Assembly: GCA_937950315.1 (NCBI GenBank)
Contig: CALFDU010000113.1
Location: 1-45,491, forward strand
DNA length: 45,491 bases
DNA from: an uncultured Saprospiraceae bacterium
Lineage (GTDB): Bacteria > Bacteroidota > Bacteroidia > Chitinophagales > Saprospiraceae
Direction: 5' to 3'
Below the pieces are notes generated by a model that did not search any database, was not told the DNA's origin, and was given only the letters and a program-made list of their open reading frames with translations. The translations under genes were made by a program, and so were the position numbers. Shown here in pieces: positions 18,201 to 25,120 of the stretch (position 1 is its first letter; each line of letters starts with the position of its first letter).

Positions 18201-21174
18201 CAACTGGGGATATTGGGTTAAATCCAGGAATAATCACTTCTTCAATCGTGTAATTTCCTTGTGCCAAACCTGTGAAGAAAACCTCTCCATTGATGTCGGT
18301 TAATCCAGTCTGTATGATTGACCCTATTGAATTCTTAAGATTGAAAGTCCAGCCTTGTCCCGGTGTGTCTCCTACAGTTACGGTGCCAGAACAATCATTG
18401 TCGATGATTTTCCTAGCATTGACGGTAAAAGCCTCACAACATTCTCCAGCATTGATGATATTATTGTTTCCTGATAATGAATTGGCAGTAGCGGCAATTG
18501 AGAATCCCAAAGTGGTGCTACTTACATTGGACAACTTGGCGCGGATAGCATAACTTCCTGTCGGAAATAGTCCAGTGTAATTCCAAGTGGATGGGGCAGC
18601 GGTTCCAGTGTAGACATAGGTTGTACTTGTTCCTAACAAAGTGTTGTTGTCCAAATCCCACAACTCCAAAGTCAATCTATCATCACCAGCATAACTAAAT
18701 TGCAAATCCATCTCGTCTTCTTCGCAAACACAAAATATTCTTTCAAATACATAAGGAACTCTCGCTCCATTGGCATTCTGAATATTGTTACAACCAAATA
18801 AGTTGGCGGTACCGTTGCCTAGGTCGACAGGTGCTAAATTGCCAACGCCAGTCTGGTTGACCCAAGCAGTCGTGTTGGGGAAAACGTAGTTCATGATATA
18901 GGCGCTACCATTGACTGAACTCAAAAATGGATTGGTGCAATTGAATACGGGAGCATTGTTGATCAATCTCCATATTGGATCTACTTGACCAGTGCCAGAT
19001 GGGATCAGATTACCCAATAAATCAATTCCTGTGCTTAGGTTTAGCGCGTTGGTAGTTTCACAGTTAGGATTTTCGTCGCATGTGGATGTGTCTTCAATTT
19101 CACATTCTAAAATTACGGTCCAACTGCATTGTGCTTCTGTGTCACATTCACCAAGTGTGAAGCAACTAAAATTATTGTTTCCAACTTGTAGTTGAATGGT
19201 TGCTCCAGGCACAATAGGTGCACCATTGAATGTGCAATTGACAGTACTTCCTGTACTTGATGTCACTGTCGGTATGGTGTATGGGCTGATACAATCTTCG
19301 TTGGGTGTAATGACTTCTGTAACCGTCATGTCGCTAGGGCAAAGAAGAATGGGTGGATCAGGAATCGAAACAATGATGGTTTGTGAATTTGTATCACTGC
19401 ATCCATCGGCTCCAGTAACGCTGAGTGTAACATTATAAACACCAGCTCCAGAAAAACTTATGGGTGACTGGTTGGCAAATGTATTTCCATTTACTGTCCA
19501 CAAAATATTGAGTTGGTCCCCGCAAGAATTGTCCGTTAGCTCTAAGTTGCCACAACCATCATCTTGCCAAGTGAAGTCAGCTTTGCAAGTTTGTGTGTAT
19601 TCGCTTACGCAAACATTGTCAAATTGCATCGGGATGATTCCGTCAACCACACCGGTAGCATCGGTACTGAATGTCAGACTGTTGTAATTGTTGTTGGCGA
19701 CAAAGGTGAATTGATCTGTTTGCCAACCATCTGCTGGTGTGATGGTCGGGGCAGTGTGGATTATCATGCAAGACCCAGAGCATGAACCACTTGTTTGAGC
19801 TGTATCTGAAATTCTGAGTTTTAGATTTCCAGGTTCTTCTGGTGCTTTGTAGCAATAGCTGATGCAATATTCCAGACCTTCTTCAAAAATGGTAGTAGTG
19901 CCACCAAAACCTGAGATGCTGTATTCGACGCCATCTCCAGGACTTGCAATGCTAGGGCCATTAATAAAAATTGAGTTGGGGTTATCGCAACCATCAATAA
20001 CATACATGGGTGATCCATAAACTGCATTGAAAGGAGCTTGTGGAAAAGTGGTTACAGGTCCTGGAATTTCTGATTGAAATGTGTTCAAATCTTCTTCGTC
20101 ACAGCATTCGCAAAAAATTTCGCTGCTACATATTTCTACTTCAATTTCTTGTTCTATTGAGCTCTCGCAACCAAATGCAAATACTTCTAATAAAACAGTA
20201 TGAGGTCCTGGTGTTAAGAATTGATAACATGGATTGGCAGTAGTGAATGTGAATCCATCGATGGTCCATTCGTAGTCCAATCCATTTCCGATCGAGTTGC
20301 TGGTGAATTGTACTTTTCCGCAATCTTCGGTCCATGTAAAGTCTGCCTCACATTCCTCTCCACATTGTACTTCTAGTGTGAAGTCACTGATTGTGCCTCC
20401 ATCACCGTCTACGACGATAAAGTATTCTTGACCAGCGTTTAAAAATATATTTATAATATCAGGAGTGCTCCCTGAAGACCCATCTGAATTGGTAATGCAA
20501 TTGTCAGGGTCGCAAGCATCATCCAGTAAGAAGAGGTCCAAGTCTCCACTGAATCCTGTAAGAGTGATGATGTGGAATTGACTATTGTCTGGTATGAATC
20601 TAAATATTTTTTCTGGTCCTGTTAAGTTTGTGTTTCCTCCATTGCAATAGGTGTCTATGGTTGAAATGCCTGTGTCATTGTTGGATGCAATGAATTCATT
20701 GCATTCGATGTCTTCAGCATCGCATTGGAATGGAGGACTGCAGAAAATATCTAAAAAGTACTCCGCAATAGATCCATCATCTCCATCTATGACAAGATAG
20801 TAAGTTTCACCTACCAGAAGGGTAGCCATCATTACATCATCTGCGGTTGAGCTTGATGCATCTGAATTTACAATACAGTTGGATGGATCACAATCCTCTT
20901 CCAATAAAAACATGTCTAAATCTCCCGTTCCGAATACGTCTAAAGTAAATGTATATATCTGAGTATTGGTAGGTGTAATGCTGTAAACTACTTCTGGTCC
21001 TGTTAGGTTGGAGTTTGAGCCACAGTAGTTGTCTGTTGAAAATAGATCTGTGTCGTTGTTGCCATCTATACTGCCGCAATCGAAAAACAAAGCATTGTTA
21101 CATAGGTCTGTTTGACCATATGCGATCTTGCCAGAAATAAGAATGATGAGTAGTAATTGTAAGTAAAGTTTCAT
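12271..21174 (-). CDS. Giant Cys-rich multidomain surface protein with type B T9SS sorting domain
   Basis: This 2967-residue secreted protein has a signal peptide (LLLIILISGKIAYGQ). Two PPC-like beta domains follow at about 24-145 and 150-270, both with NLTGPE and a GDLD(M/L)FLL core. PKD-like domains lie near 270-350 and 545-620, and an SdrD-B-like module (DNDCSGTVTVGDTPGQGW) near 930-1010. A related pair of about 245-residue modules covers about 2150-2645, with a partial third copy at 2650-2765. Three copies of a PKD-like unit (DSCHW...PDWGDGS) occur, two of them in tandem at about 1816-2025. The last 95 residues (VPNGLTPNGDGINDRLII, IYNRWGQTVYEN, WDGKSRSG) form the CHU_C/type B sorting domain. 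Vicinal cysteines (CCED, CCFV, CCQ) recur throughout. It is probably a cell-surface adhesin or filament; its ligand is unknown. Confidence 0.92.
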   Translation of the reverse strand: MKLYLQLLLIILISGKIAYGQTDLCNNALFFDCGSIDGNNDTDLFSTDNYCGSNSNLTGPEVVYSITPTNTQIYTFTLDVFGTGDLDMFLLEEDCDPSNCIVNSDASSSTADDVMMATLLVGETYYLVIDGDDGSIAEYFLDIFCSPPFQCDAEDIECNEFIASNNDTGISTIDTYCNGGNTNLTGPEKIFRFIPDNSQFHIITLTGFSGDLDLFLLDDACDPDNCITNSDGSSGSTPDIINIFLNAGQEYFIVVDGDGGTISDFTLEVQCGEECEADFTWTEDCGKVQFTSNSIGNGLDYEWTIDGFTFTTANPCYQFLTPGPHTVLLEVFAFGCESSIEQEIEVEICSSEIFCECCDEEDLNTFQSEIPGPVTTFPQAPFNAVYGSPMYVIDGCDNPNSIFINGPSIASPGDGVEYSISGFGGTTTIFEEGLEYCISYCYKAPEEPGNLKLRISDTAQTSGSCSGSCMIIHTAPTITPADGWQTDQFTFVANNNYNSLTFSTDATGVVDGIIPMQFDNVCVSEYTQTCKADFTWQDDGCGNLELTDNSCGDQLNILWTVNGNTFANQSPISFSGAGVYNVTLSVTGADGCSDTNSQTIIVSIPDPPILLCPSDMTVTEVITPNEDCISPYTIPTVTSSTGSTVNCTFNGAPIVPGATIQLQVGNNNFSCFTLGECDTEAQCSWTVILECEIEDTSTCDENPNCETTNALNLSTGIDLLGNLIPSGTGQVDPIWRLINNAPVFNCTNPFLSSVNGSAYIMNYVFPNTTAWVNQTGVGNLAPVDLGNGTANLFGCNNIQNANGARVPYVFERIFCVCEEDEMDLQFSYAGDDRLTLELWDLDNNTLLGTSTTYVYTGTAAPSTWNYTGLFPTGSYAIRAKLSNVSSTTLGFSIAATANSLSGNNNIINAGECCEAFTVNARKIIDNDCSGTVTVGDTPGQGWTFNLKNSIGSIIQTGLTDINGEVFFTGLAQGNYTIEEVIIPGFNPISPVGGTENVVITSSSWNTYDFFNCVAPEVVCDSLMVMEREIIDPNNEDLCCYAFDLKNNWGADITNVEVEMLTKDWIFNNVVLDPSLQFGPCTTTNDLFCVSSTTTSIPTGLTMDAINTCIAPAVTNPVNPQVIEIRWMQQVSEDLTIVACRDTIVLGCEPPPLLDCITVTDCEIMCSDDDNPSEYNLCFNIDNNSGFDIGSITLEDLSANFGWQPFCTTSTVVQPIPNPILDGTSSGQICVQLKSTIPIIATQNICYKIGVVSTDGTQCCHEPEEICKEIQPCCDPCEDNGIVATAYGSDEDECCFVVDVDNGCQTGYYTKFEAEINTPGVCFGSHIISPGQAGFWTVSSTNQSICMRPISGTMDQPSYPGLLDFCLDKIDDPTQSNPQVIFKWYAINPITGEEEVVCTDLLESDCGDDDNVCLVVTDQLLECIPDSTKYRYTFTITNVSNPSFTADKLHLTVKNDPFNYVPFPSGNIITLTPPLGPNQSRTISTYIVGTPFPQTTYPNFEFGYRLQNMATGDCCFESQCDTIPIPPCGDESCCQIDEAAFCAYFEDLIDYTEEECKIIMDFNNLDSCDALVVTLPDGSTTTPDIGDELCIPITDGPQQICVQIDRWNNVINELLPCLSKDTCFMVEPSCTPFSCPDCPAGTSNTELLTNGDFEAGNVGFTSDYIVGPLVLGPGEYDIRNANTIPLGNPSWAASDPTNGATGNMLVADGPFTGAIWRQTVNVTSGFNYNFCASLNNLVTLNLNETASPRVELHINGVVVIPAVPISQVPDQWVMMTGSWIATTTGPVTLELFNIEANGFGDLALDDLSFSECTPTMMNECCEDFDTFCDLIDLGWDVTIDDCEVIVKATQFDSCHWMYNVSPDWGDGSIILPTVSPANGCWTHEYDQSGTYNICATIFEGTMAGDTCWTKEICETITVDCPPVNECCEDFDAFCDLIDLGWDVTIDDCEVIVKATQFDSCHWMYNVSPDWGDGSILLPTVSPANGCWTHEYDQSGTYNICATIFEGTMAGDTCWTKEICETITVDCPSCACDGWDDMTVSGAWGIINNVMCNETVTLPACSYAFDIDGSFLCNSQNCTPSYDWSMTKIGGSCISPCFGNFGTGSNFNLSWDFSPTTDPLTSGPGTYELRINGNCSDDAPCSECVIMIVIPDCDDNCDSNGDPCDFTDIDFTPDPVLGDICCYTSSIDNQYCDDYFKGIKITLTGSASISQVQALNGWTITQLDPLNAEIYPPSTHIALGQQDIFRICANNDGSIFNVQIAWLYTDASGNCISICPEDFEVSCNDNPGGCLEIVQDSIDCINDLYCFRVVNTTDPEIIIRSVEFIQVSPTGASLTPNPYSINPLMTGDTSEWVCVNYDALGNPNMCFLLVGHEADLPAGDPISWCCVDDEKHFINIQDDCNDPCDTTSNSCDNISVNLTPDPVTGEECCFVGSITNDFCADYFKGIKITTQAPATIMQVQALNGWYINQINVTEAEIYPMTSHVNLGTEDIFSVCNSANNSPFVISISWLVDDGQGNCTEECLEDFNLTCDDSNPIGGCITVVDEDLNCDDDMYCFKITNNTFPGFTIQSLDLISITPAGVTLSPKPISIPPLLPGQTSDWICVEYDGADNGDEICYTVVGHNEDVTQGNTPTWCCATQEVSCFTVACGDYCPPDCVDIVQDSIACEDRNYCFKVVNNTHPSFEINSVAFTNVFPLSASFLDVAVSIPTLMPGDTSDWICVEYAGVMPEDTLCFNLVGHLEDLGKDEIPTWCCSSFEQTCVVIGDCETCCQDEMAFLDLVDIGFNDTINGCMLSISTTQFDSCHWISHAEPDWGDGSVSSAVVTPANGTWTHDYDQPGTYTVCFDYFEGDSGESICWQATYCMDIVVDCPGIDAEDECDLDLLTVPNGLTPNGDGINDRLIIERLDGCPSVSLTIYNRWGQTVYENEDYNNEWDGKSRSGADLPDGTYFMVVGYQDRTALINSFIDVRR
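15098..15726 (-). repeat. Tandem 318-base duplication inside the giant gene
   Basis: Copies at 15098-15408 and 15416-15726 are offset by 318 bases (106 codons). I count 13 differences over about 311 aligned bases, mostly transitions at third codon positions; only two change an amino acid (Ala/Thr and Ile/Leu). Twelve of the 13 lie before 15275 in the first copy, and the next 109 bases are identical. A diverged third copy of the unit is encoded at about 12560-12870. Confidence 0.95.
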
Positions 21175-21197
21175 GGTTGTTTCTTTTAATCTAATGG

Positions 21198-21205
21198 CGA
21201 ACTTA
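21198..21205 (-). promoter_or_regulatory. Candidate -7 element of the giant gene
   Basis: Read on the minus strand the sequence is TAAGTTCG, one mismatch from TAnnTTTG, about 24 bases before the start codon. No TTG is present at the expected -33 distance. A weak -33 is what one would expect at a promoter dependent on an activator bound at the boxes just upstream (21239-21268). Confidence 0.35.
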
Positions 21206-21238
21206 GATATAAGTAACCTCCATAAATTGTCGGATCAG

Positions 21239-21268
21239 ACCAACGGTTACACTGATAAGATGAATGGA
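21239..21268 (-). promoter_or_regulatory. Candidate proximal LytTR direct repeat
   Basis: On the minus strand TCCATTCAT (21268-21260) and ACCGTTGGT (21247-21239) are separated by 12 bases. The second matches the known LytTR box [TA][AC][CA]GTTN[AG][TG] at all nine positions and the first at eight. The pair lies 65-94 bases before the giant gene's start codon, just upstream of its candidate promoter. Confidence 0.4.
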
Positions 21269-21300
21269 TTTGTTTGTTTGGCTGAAATAGAAACGGAGTA

Positions 21301-21318
21301 CTAACCTTATTTGGTTAG
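21301..21318. repeat. Inverted repeat between boxes
   Basis: CTAACC and GGTTAG form perfect six-base arms around TTATTT. On the plus strand it is followed by a T-rich stretch, but no plus-strand gene precedes it. It may be a regulator site or end the response-regulator transcript; I cannot tell which. Confidence 0.3.
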
Positions 21319-21345
21319 CGTTTTATAATTTGAATTTTTCATAAG

Positions 21346-21375
21346 AGGAACGGTCGTCATGCAATGATCAACGGT
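21346..21375 (-). promoter_or_regulatory. Candidate distal LytTR direct repeat
   Basis: On the minus strand ACCGTTGAT (21375-21367, nine of nine against the LytTR box) is followed after 12 bases by ACCGTTCCT (21354-21346, eight of nine). On the plus strand the same pair appears as AACGGTAGT and AACGGTCGT, 21 bases apart. The pair lies between the LytTR regulator gene and the giant surface-protein gene. Confidence 0.5.
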
Positions 21376-21416
21376 AGTTGGGTATAGATAATTATTACAG
21401 ATTAATTCTGTGATTA

Positions 21417-22169
21417 TTAACTATGCACTTTGATTACTTGCTCAAGAAATTCTTCTCTTTTTCTTCTAGAGACAGGTACGGTTGAACCGTCCGACATAAT
21501 TACACTACCTTCTTTTAAATATTTTGATATAAGATGCTGGTTGATAAGATGGGATTTGTGGCATGAGAAGAAGTCATAATTTTCGAGTTGATTTTTGTAG
21601 ACGCCAATGTTGTATGAACTTACAATGGTGTTGCCGTTTGTAAGATGGATTTTGGTGTACTTTTGCCAACCTTCGCAACGGACGATGTCAGAGATTTTTA
21701 TGAATTCATAGGAGTCTGAGCTGGCCAAAGCTATTTTTGTTTCTTGATTTCCAACGTTCTTAATATTGTACTTTAAAAGCTCATAATGTTCGACTTGTTT
21801 TTTGGTCATGACATTTTTGATGGCTTTATTAGCAGCACTTTTGAGATCCTCGGTATTTATAGGTTTGAGTATGTAATCAACAGCGCTTAATTTAAGTGCG
21901 TCTAGCGCATACTCATTAAAACCTGTTGCAAAAATCACTTGGAAATCAATTTTTTCAAACCTATACAGGAGGTCAAAACCGGATTCGCCGGGCATAGCAA
22001 TGTCTAGAAATACAATGTCAGGGTTCTTTTCATTGATTAGATTGAAAGCCTCTGGCACATTTGAAGCTTTGCCTATAACTTTAATTTCTGGACAGAATTG
22101 TTTGATTTTTATGTCCATGACTTCTCTTAATTTTGGTTCATCGTCTACGATAATGGCTGTGTATTCCAT
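21417..22169 (-). CDS. LytTR-family response regulator
   Basis: This is a two-component response regulator with a receiver domain and a LytTR DNA-binding domain (250 residues). The receiver contains IIVDDEP (Asp9, Asp10), the phosphoacceptor Asp56 in VFLDIAMPGESGFDLL, and Lys102 in YILKPI. The LytTR domain covers about 150-245, with YEFIKISDIVRCEGWQKYTKIHLTNG and the typical end VPVSRRKREEFLEQV. It overlaps the upstream kinase gene by 25 bases, so kinases and regulator are made from one message. Likely targets are its own operon and the next gene, given matching direct repeats upstream of both. Confidence 0.93.
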   Translation of the reverse strand: MEYTAIIVDDEPKLREVMDIKIKQFCPEIKVIGKASNVPEAFNLINEKNPDIVFLDIAMPGESGFDLLYRFEKIDFQVIFATGFNEYALDALKLSAVDYILKPINTEDLKSAANKAIKNVMTKKQVEHYELLKYNIKNVGNQETKIALASSDSYEFIKISDIVRCEGWQKYTKIHLTNGNTIVSSYNIGVYKNQLENYDFFSCHKSHLINQHLISKYLKEGSVIMSDGSTVPVSRRKREEFLEQVIKVHS

Positions 22170-25120
22170 TGTTTTTGTTTTTTGAGGTTTATGACAACTT
22201 TGGTTCCCGGGAAAAGGTCGTCATTTGAATTGTTGGTTATGTTGATTTTTATGTTTACTAACTCTGCTGCTTTTAAAGATTCCACTCTGTTGGAAACGTT
22301 GAGCATGCCTTTGCTTTTGTGAAATCTTTTCTTAAATTTTTTGGCGTTTTCTCTGCCGATTCCATTATCTATTATTTCAATGATTATTTCTTTTAAAGAA
22401 TTTTCAATTATTGATATGGATAGTAGTGCCTTTCTATCTTTTCTATGCAATAATCCATGATTGATTGCATTTTCAACAAATGGCTGTATCATCATAGGTG
22501 GAATCAATACATGTTTTAAATCTATTGCATTGTCTATCAGGAATTTCATTTCAAACATTCCTTCAAAACGAATTTTTTCTAAATTGACATAATCTTTTAA
22601 TAAGGAGATTTCATCAGATAGATTGATCATTTGTTCAGATGAAGAATTCAAGTATTTTCTCATTAAATTGGCAAATAAGGTCAGGTAATTATCCGCTTCT
22701 TCAATTTTATGTGTTTGGATATAGTATTGAATAGCACCGAGCGAATTGAATACAAAATGAGGGTTCATTTGTGATCTAAGTGCTTCAAGTTTTAGATTTG
22801 CCATTCTTCGATTATAACTTTTTGCACGTTCGATTTCTTTATCCATTTTGTTTTTTCTCCTTCTGTCAAGTAATAATAGTGCTAATAGCATAGTAGCAAT
22901 CATCGCAAGGTAAAATACAGCGGTATTCCAAAATGGATTCTTGATGGTAAACTGAAAATCTTCTTCCAGTTGATAACTTATATTGTTACTGTCAAAAGCC
23001 TCAAGCTTAAAAATGTAATCGTTGGGAGCAAGGTTGTTGAATATGACACTTCTGTCAGTGGTTGATTGCCATTCTTTTTGAATCGGTAATAGTTTATAAC
23101 GATATGAAATTTGGCCAAAACTTTTTTTATCAAGCAAACTGTAGTTTAGTATTATGTCATTTTGTGAATGATAAAAATTTCTATCGGGTTCAACATTTTT
23201 GCCATTTACAGAAATCCCTTTAATTGAAAGTTTATGAGAATTGGTTCTTATTGTTTGCTCTGATGTATTTAGCTCTATTTTTGAGATTCCATTTGAGGTC
23301 CCTGCGTATAGGTGATCTCCTTCAATGATGAAATCAAATACTTCAAGAGAAGGTAGGCCTTGATTCAGCCCCCAGTATTTCTCAACATAGTTGGTGTCTT
23401 TTGTTGTTGCAATTTTTTTGATTCCTTCATTGGTTCCAATATAAAATGTACTTGGGTCTTCAATACGTATTTGATTAATGGTTCCGTAGTTGCCGATTTT
23501 TGTCAATAGATTTTCATCAATTGTATATTTATATAGTCCCGAACTTTCCGTTCCGATAAGTAGTTCGTTTTCATTGATTGAACTTATGGATGAAATAAGA
23601 GGCAATGATAATATTGTTTCTAATTTTTTCTCTTCTTTAATTTTGTAGAGCTTTTCTTTGTCAGCTGAATAGATTTCATTGGAGTATGTGTTGTTAAATA
23701 ATATTCTTTGTTTATGTCCTAATCGATGAGATTCGGGAAGATTTTGTTTGTTTAAAAATACTCTGAACAAACCTTGCGTAGTAGAAGTGTAGAAATCTGA
23801 GTTGCTTCTCTGTACGGTGGTTTTCGATTGGGTTAATAAATTTACTGGACCAGTGTGGAAGTTTAAGACATTGAAGTTTTTTAATTTTTTATCGATGTAA
23901 GATTTATTGTCTTTATTAAAGCTTAGAAATTTTCCAGGTCCAGCGTTTTTGGCGATTAATAATTCGTCTTGTGCAGTCTGTATGACGTGTGTTACAAAAG
24001 TATTTTCATAATCACTTTCTATTATCTTTTTTTCTAAGGTCATATTGTAAACAGATCCTCTAGAGCTTATGGCTATTAAATCCCCTGATAATAATTTTTT
24101 AATAAATTTATAGGTGTTGTCATCTGAGTTTTCTGTTTCAATAAGGTTTGCTTTAAGTTGATCTTTCGAGAAAAAGAGCAAACCATTTTCTTTGGTTCCA
24201 GTCCAGATGTTACCTTCTGAATCTTGATAAGATCTTTGAAGTGCGTATTTATTGGCAAGACTTGAAAAATTTACGGAATTCAATTCTTTGAAGTCTGTAA
24301 TGTGGATGATTCCATTGTTTGTACTTATTCGAAGTAAATTTTCTTCGTTATTTGTTACGAATAAATTGGTAGGATTGTCAAAAAAATCAAACCATGGGTA
24401 GAAAGCCGTTTCACCAGTAGCAATTTCAATTTGAAGTATTCCATTTGTTGTAAGCGAAAGGATATATGGATGCCTAGCCTGTATTATTTGAGATCTACGT
24501 ATGTAGTTTTTGGGATCGTACTTAAATTTAATTTTTGTTTGCCTTAAAACTTGAAGACTATCAAGTTCAAGAATCTTTTGGTGTTCCAAATCGAGTCCAT
24601 AGTATTTGTTAGAGTTTACAAATAGCCATTGAATGGTTGATTGTCTTTTGTTTAAATCATGCAGCTTGGACTTTTCTTTTTGGACTTTGTTGTTTTTAAC
24701 GGACCAAAGTTGATTGTTTGTCCAGAAGTAAAGTTCATTGTTTACTTTCTGAAATGCAAGATTTGTCTTTACACCTAAGTCTTTTTTGACAATGGAATCA
24801 TTTTCAATGTAACCAACACTGCCTTCTGGTCCTTGCATCCAGATTCTTCCATCGTGGTTTTTGCGCATTAGGAAAATGTCATTGGCTGGAAGCCCATCTT
24901 CGATAGAGTAATTTTTAAATTCATAGCCATCAAATTTGGAGACTCCTTTTTCAGTGTAGATCCATAGGAATCCATTGTCATCTTCGAGCATGCCATAGAC
25001 ATTGTTGCTTGGTAGTCCGTCGTTAATGGTGAACTGACGATGAGGAAAATATTGAGCACCCAATTGTGTTCCCATTATAAGAAGTATGAATACCGATATA
25101 AGTAATCGATTATTCTTCAT
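22145..25120 (-). CDS. LytS-type sensor histidine kinase with two-component propeller (distal copy)
   Basis: This is a membrane sensor kinase. A signal peptide (LLISVFILLIMGTQLGAQ) is followed by a periplasmic beta-propeller of ligand-sensing repeats (DGLPSNNVYGMLEDDNGFLW, FDGYEFKNYSIEDGLPAND). A Y_Y_Y-like domain (ISYRYKLLPIQKEW, YIFKLEAFD) leads to one transmembrane helix (about 731-751). The cytoplasmic LytS/HisKA_7TM-type catalytic part has the phosphoacceptor His788 in SQMNPHFVFNSL and the ATP site motifs IQPFVENAINHG and DNGIGREN. I start at ATG 25120; a TTG two codons earlier is less likely. It overlaps the upstream kinase gene by 11 bases and the regulator gene by 25. Confidence 0.92.
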   Translation of the reverse strand: MKNNRLLISVFILLIMGTQLGAQYFPHRQFTINDGLPSNNVYGMLEDDNGFLWIYTEKGVSKFDGYEFKNYSIEDGLPANDIFLMRKNHDGRIWMQGPEGSVGYIENDSIVKKDLGVKTNLAFQKVNNELYFWTNNQLWSVKNNKVQKEKSKLHDLNKRQSTIQWLFVNSNKYYGLDLEHQKILELDSLQVLRQTKIKFKYDPKNYIRRSQIIQARHPYILSLTTNGILQIEIATGETAFYPWFDFFDNPTNLFVTNNEENLLRISTNNGIIHITDFKELNSVNFSSLANKYALQRSYQDSEGNIWTGTKENGLLFFSKDQLKANLIETENSDDNTYKFIKKLLSGDLIAISSRGSVYNMTLEKKIIESDYENTFVTHVIQTAQDELLIAKNAGPGKFLSFNKDNKSYIDKKLKNFNVLNFHTGPVNLLTQSKTTVQRSNSDFYTSTTQGLFRVFLNKQNLPESHRLGHKQRILFNNTYSNEIYSADKEKLYKIKEEKKLETILSLPLISSISSINENELLIGTESSGLYKYTIDENLLTKIGNYGTINQIRIEDPSTFYIGTNEGIKKIATTKDTNYVEKYWGLNQGLPSLEVFDFIIEGDHLYAGTSNGISKIELNTSEQTIRTNSHKLSIKGISVNGKNVEPDRNFYHSQNDIILNYSLLDKKSFGQISYRYKLLPIQKEWQSTTDRSVIFNNLAPNDYIFKLEAFDSNNISYQLEEDFQFTIKNPFWNTAVFYLAMIATMLLALLLLDRRRKNKMDKEIERAKSYNRRMANLKLEALRSQMNPHFVFNSLGAIQYYIQTHKIEEADNYLTLFANLMRKYLNSSSEQMINLSDEISLLKDYVNLEKIRFEGMFEMKFLIDNAIDLKHVLIPPMMIQPFVENAINHGLLHRKDRKALLSISIIENSLKEIIIEIIDNGIGRENAKKFKKRFHKSKGMLNVSNRVESLKAAELVNIKINITNNSNDDLFPGTKVVINLKKQKQWNTQPLS

